In this document: in pieces, positions 7,942 through 11,600 of the stretch
Position numbering within the stretch: the stretch's first letter is position 1
Layout: each line of letters starts with the position of its first letter
Assembly (NCBI GenBank): GCA_030628805.1
Contig: DAOVQG010000104.1
Location: 1 to 14,091, forward strand
Source: JAGMDK01 sp023128695
GTDB taxonomy: Bacteria > Planctomycetota > Phycisphaerae > UBA1845 > Fen-1342
Length of the DNA stretch: 14,091 bases
Direction: 5' to 3'
Position numbers and translations under genes: made by a program
The notes under the pieces: generated by a model
The model's database searches: none
What the model was told of the DNA's origin: nothing
What the model saw: only the letters and a program-made list of their open reading frames with translations

Positions 7942-8766
7942 CTGTTCTGGTTGCCGGTGATGTGCGCGGGGGTGCTGTCAGGGGCGTCGTCGGCGATGCT
8001 CGGCGTCTATGTGGTCGGCATGCGCATCCCGTTCCTGGCCGTCTGCGTCTCGCACGCCGCCTTGGCCGGGGCGGTATTCGGCTCGCTCTTCGGGCTCAGC
8101 GGACAGATGATGCTGTTGCCGGCCCTCGCGGCGGCGATCGCAACCGCACTGCTGCTCGGCTTGATGGAAGGGCGCGGCGTGCAGATGGACGCCAATATCG
8201 TCATCGGCGTCCTGTTCTCACTGTCGATGGGGCTGGCGTTTCTGGGGATCGGTCTGTTCGGCGTGCTCGGCCGCTCGGATAACGAGGTGCGCAGCCTATT
8301 GTGGGGCAGCCTGAACTTCTGCCGCTGGAAGGATGTCTACCTGATGGTCGCCACCACGGCGGTGCTCGGGCTGTTCATTTGGCTGTTTCGCAAGGAGTTG
8401 CGGGCGATCATGTTTTCCCGCCTGCACGCCGTGGCCGCCGGGATTCCGGTTGGGCTGATTTGGACCGGGTTCCTGATCCTGACCAGTGCTTCGCTGACGG
8501 TTAATTTCCAGACGGTGGGGGGGCTGATGATCTACAGCCTTATTACCAACCCCGCCGTGGCGGCCTTTCAGCTTGCCAAGGGTCATGACCGCGTGCTGCT
8601 GCTGGCCATCGCACTCGGCGGCCTGGTCAGTCTGTGCGGCTTTCTGCTCGCCTTCGCGACGGACCTGCCGACCGGGGCGACGATCGTCATTCTGTCATCG
8701 TTGTTGGTGGGGGCGGCCGCGGCAATCGGCCATCTGCGCAAGCGCGGTCGCGCGGCCCAGCGTTAG
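7933..8766 (+). CDS. Metal ABC transporter permease (ZnuB type, ABC-3 family)
   Basis: 277 residues, strongly hydrophobic, with about eight membrane segments from WLPVMCAGVLSG to the final VILSSLLVGAAAAIGHL, and a basic C-terminus. Typical ABC-3 features are visible: an early GVYVVGMRIPFLAVCVSHAA stretch, the glycine-rich LFGVLGRSDNEV region, and SLTVNFQTVGGLMIYSLI near the cytoplasmic coupling region. It forms the channel for the ATPase and lipoprotein encoded upstream. A G-rich stretch ending GGGGTGAG lies just before the ATG. The 149-base gap to the ATPase gene is unusual for this operon type and holds the interrupting block described at 7783-7941. Zinc or manganese is the expected ligand from the family; the choice cannot be made here. 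Confidence 0.93.
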   Translation: MDLLFWLPVMCAGVLSGASSAMLGVYVVGMRIPFLAVCVSHAALAGAVFGSLFGLSGQMMLLPALAAAIATALLLGLMEGRGVQMDANIVIGVLFSLSMGLAFLGIGLFGVLGRSDNEVRSLLWGSLNFCRWKDVYLMVATTAVLGLFIWLFRKELRAIMFSRLHAVAAGIPVGLIWTGFLILTSASLTVNFQTVGGLMIYSLITNPAVAAFQLAKGHDRVLLLAIALGGLVSLCGFLLAFATDLPTGATIVILSSLLVGAAAAIGHLRKRGRAAQR

Positions 8767-8776
8767 CAAGTTGCGG

Positions 8777-8794
8777 CAGAGCATTAGTGCTCTG
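8777..8794 (+). terminator. Small hairpin after the importer operon
   Basis: CAGAGCA (8777-8783) pairs perfectly with TGCTCTG (8788-8794) around TTAG, starting 11 bases after the permease stop. No T run follows, so it may equally be the edge of the adjacent repeat. Confidence 0.35.
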
Positions 8795-8810
8795 TCACGC
8801 ATCACTTGAT

Positions 8811-8877
8811 GGGTGGCACGGCTGTGTCAGCCGTGTATAAGTCGCATGTATTCACGGCCGACACGGCCGTGCCACCC
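8811..8877. repeat. Palindromic intergenic repeat, type C (GGGTGGCACGGC)
   Basis: The 25-base arms at 8811-8835 and 8853-8877 match as inverted copies at 23 of 25 positions, around a 17-base AT-richer centre. Both mismatches would be G-U pairs in RNA, so a transcript would fold completely. It lies between the importer operon and a small minus-strand gene. Confidence 0.8.
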
Positions 8878-8881
8878 ACCG

Positions 8882-8899
8882 CGCGGGCTGAAGCCCGCG
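8882..8899. repeat. Short palindrome (CGCGGGCT / AGCCCGCG)
   Basis: A perfect 8-bp inverted repeat separated by GA begins five bases after repeat C. It is about 35 bases beyond the end of the minus-strand gene at 8933-9097 and could act as its 3' hairpin, or be a separate repeat unit. Confidence 0.6.
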
Positions 8900-8932
8900 G
8901 CTCTTCATTGTCGCACAATTGCGCACGGTCAT

Positions 8933-9097
8933 TTAGAACAGATCGAAAAAGTCGTCGACCGACTCGCCGGCTTGTTCCGCCGAACCTGGTTCCTCTTCGG
9001 CAAAGAGGTCGTTTAGGAAGTTGCAGCCGCTGAACTGGAAAAGGGTTCCGCCGGCCAGACCCAGAAGCACCAACAGCGATCCAAGTTTGCGTTTCAT
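8933..9097 (-). CDS. Small acidic lipoprotein-like peptide, AGGTLFQ family (copy 1)
   Basis: 54 residues from the ATG at 9097, chosen because AGGAG (minus strand, 9105-9109) stands 7 bases ahead and because the protein then begins MKRKLGSLLVLLGLAGG, a positively charged N-region followed by a hydrophobic core. The core leads to TLFQFSGC, with Cys25 in a lipobox-like position. The mature 30 residues are very acidic (AEEEPGSAEQ, then ESVDDFFDLF). It is clearly related to the gene at 9368-9577, which shares the AGGTLFQ block and Cys25 at the same distance. The product is probably an exported, possibly lipid-anchored peptide. I do not know a characterised function. The stop is TAA. Confidence 0.72.
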   Translation of the reverse strand: MKRKLGSLLVLLGLAGGTLFQFSGCNFLNDLFAEEEPGSAEQAGESVDDFFDLF

Positions 9098-9104
9098 GCT
9101 CCAT

Positions 9105-9109
9105 CTCCT
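9105..9109 (-). promoter_or_regulatory. Ribosome binding site of small lipoprotein gene 1
   Basis: AGGAG on the minus strand lies 7 bases before the ATG at 9097. It favours this start over the in-frame ATG 11 codons upstream. Confidence 0.65.
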
Positions 9110-9284
9110 CGGATTGGGCACTGTGAACACGCTCCGTCGATATCTACGACCTTCATCCTACCCTATCCAAGAATCAGGCGGAAGGCTGAAGCGGTCAATT
9201 GCACTCAGTTTTCTCTGCGGGCGTGTTTATCTTGATGTCGGCGGGTCGTGTAGCTAGAGCAAGTTCGGAAAAAGTCCGTCGCTT

Positions 9285-9338
9285 GGGGAGGGCGAGCCTC
9301 CCGGCGAGCCGCGGCTCGGCAGGAGCCTCGCCCTCCCA
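9285..9338. repeat. Palindromic intergenic repeat, type D (GGGAGGGCGAG)
   Basis: The arms at 9286-9301 and 9322-9337 match as inverted copies at 15 of 16 positions. Between them lies a perfect 14-base palindrome (9305-9318, CGAGCC-GCGGCTCG region). The translated text of such elements (GRGSCRAAARREARPP) is, from memory, a recurrent spurious ORF in planctomycete annotations. It lies between the two small lipoprotein genes. Confidence 0.78.
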
Positions 9339-9367
9339 ACGGACGCCAGATGTTTTCTGAAACGGCT

Positions 9368-9577
9368 CTAGTCGTCGTCCTCGTAATTCCAGTCGTCGCA
9401 GTAATCGTCGTCGTAGCTGTCGTCGGAGCCAAAGAACGATTCGCCGGTTTCAGACTCGTAGCCCATCTCGAAGCCCTGCATGAACGACTCCAATAAGGTG
9501 CTACAGCTTCCCATCTGGAAGAGGGTTCCGCCGGCGATTGCGAACAACAGGAACAGTGTGCTGATTTTGGCTTTCAT
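9368..9577 (-). CDS. Small acidic lipoprotein-like peptide, AGGTLFQ family (copy 2)
   Basis: 69 residues from the ATG at 9577, which has AAGGAG (minus strand, 9585-9590) 7 bases ahead; the in-frame ATG at 9616 is less likely. It begins MKAKISTLFLLFAIAGG, then TLFQMGSC with Cys25 as lipobox-like cysteine. The mature tail is extremely acidic, with DDSYDDDYCDDW and a final EDDD, plus one further cysteine. It is a paralogue of the gene at 8933-9097: the same charge-hydrophobic-AGGTLFQ-xxx-C start, then a divergent acidic tail. Acidic tails of this sort can bind cations, but that is inference. Its TAG stop lies within a CTAGAGC/GCTCTAG inverted repeat around repeat D. Confidence 0.72.
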   Translation of the reverse strand: MKAKISTLFLLFAIAGGTLFQMGSCSTLLESFMQGFEMGYESETGESFFGSDDSYDDDYCDDWNYEDDD

Positions 9578-9584
9578 GTTGGAT

Positions 9585-9590
9585 CTCCTT
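9585..9590 (-). promoter_or_regulatory. Ribosome binding site of small lipoprotein gene 2
   Basis: AAGGAG on the minus strand lies 7 bases before the ATG at 9577. Confidence 0.7.
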
Positions 9591-9723
9591 GTTCGACTCG
9601 CGATGTTACCATACAAACTTCGCCGACGGCGTCGCCGGTTTGGTAATTGTTAGAGTACCGAGTCCTCAGCCCGGTGAGGCAAAGTGACTGCGCCAATAAC
9701 ATCGGCCTGCCCGCCGCGCGGCT

Positions 9724-9753
9724 TTAGTTGCTGGAAGCCTGTGCCACAACTAA
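9724..9753. repeat. Short inverted repeat TTAGTTG / CAACTAA
   Basis: A perfect 7-bp inverted repeat (9724-9730 with 9747-9753) lies in the 388-base gap between the small lipoprotein gene and the pseudopilin gene. It may belong to a larger dispersed repeat. Confidence 0.5.
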
Positions 9754-9790
9754 TGGGACCGGCTCATAAGAGTTCAGCCGTTTGCAGCTA

Positions 9791-9818
9791 GCTTTCAGCA
9801 ATCAGCTTTCAGCGGTCA
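9791..9818. repeat. Heptamer-based tandem repeat (TCAGC type)
   Basis: GCTTTCAGCAATCA is followed directly by GCTTTCAGCGGTCA (12 of 14 equal). Read on the minus strand it is a run of GCTGANN heptamers. The same heptamer run occurs on the plus strand at 9925-9952. Confidence 0.7.
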
Positions 9819-9924
9819 GCCATTTGCGATGTTAGGTGGGCAGGTGCCTAACCGCGGTCATAGCCCTGCGAAGCTCTCAATAGCACGTTATTTGTGACAT
9901 TTGGCCGGCAGTGCTCGTCGTTTA

Positions 9925-9952
9925 GCTGATCGCTGATTGCTGACCGCTGAAT
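9925..9952. repeat. Heptamer tandem repeat, GCTGANN x4
   Basis: GCTGATC, GCTGATT, GCTGACC and GCTGAAT follow one another without gaps, 14 bases before the end of the pseudopilin gene. Orientation is inverted relative to 9791-9818. The rest of the 9578-9965 gap shows no gene. Confidence 0.75.
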
Positions 9953-9965
9953 GCTTACCGCTTCT

Positions 9966-10988
9966 TTACAACTCGAAGTCCGTGGTCCAGGGCACGTTTC
10001 GGCCGTCGCTCGACCACCGCGTGTTATCCCAGTCTTCATCTCCGAAGCCGATGCTCCCGTCGGGTTCGGGGTGATAACCCAACTGCTCCAGCGTCTCGGC
10101 ACTCGCGTGCGCGTCCACCCAGAGGATGTTGGTCCGCCCGCGGTGGCGTGGATCGGGCGCCGAGCGCGACGTGTGGTCCTTCGCGGCCATTTCGCCATTC
10201 ACCGGATCGACCCAGGGCGGGTCGAGATTGAAGCCTTCGTCGCCCCAGCGCTGGTGGTCCCTGGTGTTATTGCGGTAGGGCTTACGTTCCAGCGTCGGCC
10301 ACGATGCGGCCGTGCCCATGCAATCCCCGGCGGCGACGGTTCGCGCTGGATGGCGTATCTTGGAGAGCTGCACCGGCCAGTTTTTATAAGAGTGGTGATC
10401 AGCATCGTCCATCAGCCGCGAATTGCCGAGGAACTGATAATTATAGCCATAGCTGGCATTCCGCTCATCAGTCCACTCCGATCGGCTTGGGCAAAAGTAC
10501 ACGCCGTAGGAGTAATTTTGTCGGTCGCCGTCTTCGCCGAAGCGGTCCTGGTTCCCCTTGCACGCCTGCGGGTCGGCGAAGGGCGGGGCTCCCACCGCGA
10601 AACTCATCAGCGCGGCGAACGTGGGACGATATTTGTGACCGCCGTAAATCTCGGCCTGCGGGTTGCAATCATCGCCGGGAATCTTCGGCAACCGACCGGG
10701 GGGCAAGGCATCGCGGTAATCGTTGGCGTAGATCGACAGGCCCTGGCCCAGTACGCGGAGCTGGGCCAGGCACTTGGCCGCTTGGGCCTGTTGCCGGGCA
10801 GCCGACAGCGTCGGCAGGAGAACGCTGATCAGCAGCGCGATGATCGCGACGACGACCAAGAGCTCGATGAGCGTGAAGGCGGGCCGGACATCCGGCGCGC
10901 TGACCTCGGAGCATGTCGAGCTGCCCTGCTTGTCCGAGTCGGAACGCCTGCCGCGGATCTTGGATTGTCCGCCTGCGTTTATCAGCAT
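9966..10988 (-). CDS. Type IV pilin-like protein (pseudopilin) with planctomycete-type C-terminus
   Basis: 340 residues. A 37-residue leader precedes the prepilin peptidase motif: cleavage expected between Ala37 and Phe38 in PAFTLIELLVVV, with Glu42 at the conserved +5 position, followed by a hydrophobic helix through LLISVLLPTL. The rest is a soluble domain with YANDY, FCPS and, near the end, HRGRTNILWVDAH (His282 to Asp292), a variant of the H-x9-DG motif of DUF1559-like planctomycete pseudopilins with Ala in place of Gly. It is probably exported and processed by a prepilin peptidase; no secretion-system partner is in the window. The ATG at 10988 has no ribosome binding site of its own and follows an 11-codon leader ORF by one base. 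The stop is TAA. Confidence 0.9.
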   Translation of the reverse strand: MLINAGGQSKIRGRRSDSDKQGSSTCSEVSAPDVRPAFTLIELLVVVAIIALLISVLLPTLSAARQQAQAAKCLAQLRVLGQGLSIYANDYRDALPPGRLPKIPGDDCNPQAEIYGGHKYRPTFAALMSFAVGAPPFADPQACKGNQDRFGEDGDRQNYSYGVYFCPSRSEWTDERNASYGYNYQFLGNSRLMDDADHHSYKNWPVQLSKIRHPARTVAAGDCMGTAASWPTLERKPYRNNTRDHQRWGDEGFNLDPPWVDPVNGEMAAKDHTSRSAPDPRHRGRTNILWVDAHASAETLEQLGYHPEPDGSIGFGDEDWDNTRWSSDGRNVPWTTDFEL

Positions 10989-10989
10989 A

Positions 10990-11025
10990 CTATTGATAAT
11001 AGCAAGTCGCGGCGGATGTGGCCAT
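10990..11025 (-). CDS. 11-codon leader ORF upstream of the pseudopilin
   Basis: On the minus strand the ORF reads MATSAATCYYQ and ends in TAG, one base before the ATG of the pseudopilin. A very strong ribosome binding site, GGAGGGGAG (11031-11039), stands 5 bases ahead, whereas the pseudopilin start has none. The peptide itself shows no recognisable feature; its use may be to bring ribosomes to the pseudopilin start by termination-reinitiation. A small sequence error or true frameshift joining the two ORFs is the alternative. Confidence 0.4.
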   Translation of the reverse strand: MATSAATCYYQ

Positions 11026-11030
11026 TGTCG

Positions 11031-11039
11031 CTCCCCTCC
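11031..11039 (-). promoter_or_regulatory. Strong ribosome binding site before the leader ORF
   Basis: GGAGGGGAG on the minus strand lies 5 bases before the ATG at 11025. It is 42 bases from the pseudopilin ATG, too far to serve it directly. Confidence 0.55.
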
Positions 11040-11050
11040 ACCATCAGATA

Positions 11051-11099
11051 ATCAAAAATCGGCGGCCCGCTGCACATGCTATGCCTTCGGGCCGCCGAT
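11051..11099 (-). terminator. Terminator-like hairpin in the leader region of the pseudopilin
   Basis: ATCGGCGGCCC (11058-11068) pairs perfectly over 11 bp with GGGCCGCCGAT (11089-11099), with a 20-base loop. On the minus strand the stem is followed by TTTTGAT, the layout of an intrinsic terminator. No convincing minus-strand gene lies just upstream, so it could end a transcript from further right or act as an attenuator for the pseudopilin. Confidence 0.5.
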
Positions 11100-11142
11100 C
11101 TGCTGGGTTGGAGCGCCGGCGAACGGGATGGGGCACCCGCGT

Positions 11143-11172
11143 TTGACCGCATGTCAAGAAAATAGGTATGAT
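11143..11172 (+). promoter_or_regulatory. Sigma70-like promoter sequence, weak case
   Basis: TTGACC (11143-11148) and TATGAT (11167-11172) are 18 bases apart. The next plus-strand gene starts about 430 bases downstream, so the match may be chance or part of a repeat end. Confidence 0.2.
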
Positions 11173-11600
11173 GTCCCCCGATTTCCTGCGTGGCTGACGG
11201 TCGGCCTTGCGTCAGTGGGTGGAAAGCAATATAGTTAGGAAAGAGGGCATTATTCCTGGGGGGCATAGGTGGAGACGGCTGCCGGGCCGACGAGCGCTAT
11301 GTTTGACTGATTCGCCCGTATAGTTCCTCACATACGTGCTGCTGGCCCGGAGGCCCGCCGTGGGGGTGTAGCGGCCGCGATTGCAGGTCACGGAAGGAAG
11401 AAGGAGCGGCGTGCAGGATCAAGGTGGCCATTCGCCGCATTTTCGCTGCGTTCGTGCCCCCTACGGGGGCAGCACGAACGGTTGTCCCAGACAAACACAG
11501 GCAGATCGTGCCCGTTCTGGAGTGATCCGCCGTGGATCGCCCAATCGGGTGCTCTGCAGGAATTGTTCATCGGCGGGGAAGAAAGGCAAAGGGTAAAGCG
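11173..11600. other. Intergenic region without a supported gene
   Basis: Short ORFs on both strands here lack ribosome binding sites and recognisable protein features. Apart from the stem-loop at 11451-11478 and AAAGGG at 11588-11593 (ribosome binding site of the next gene, 7 bases before its ATG), nothing distinct is seen. Confidence 0.5.
11451..11478. other. Stem-loop in the region upstream of the P-domain gene
   Basis: TTCGTGC (11451-11457) pairs with GCACGAA (11472-11478), and an inner CCCC pairs with GGGG next to a two-base bulge. It has no T run. It stands about 120 bases before the gene at 11601 and could be a 5' leader structure. Confidence 0.4.

Noticed and set aside
9951..11051. 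366-codon open frame on the plus strand
   Set aside because: It mirrors the pseudopilin gene, which has an unmistakable prepilin motif. No ribosome binding site or domain on the plus strand.
11150..11190. Segment around AATAGGTATGATGTCCCCCG as a possible transposon or REP end
   Set aside because: It recalls GTCCCC-type repeat ends near Y1 transposases, but no inverted partner or transposase is visible, so it was left only as a weak promoter-like match.
10982..11266. 94-codon open frame on the minus strand overlapping the pseudopilin start
   Set aside because: No ribosome binding site, no recognisable domain; it crosses the terminator-like hairpin and the leader ORF in another frame.
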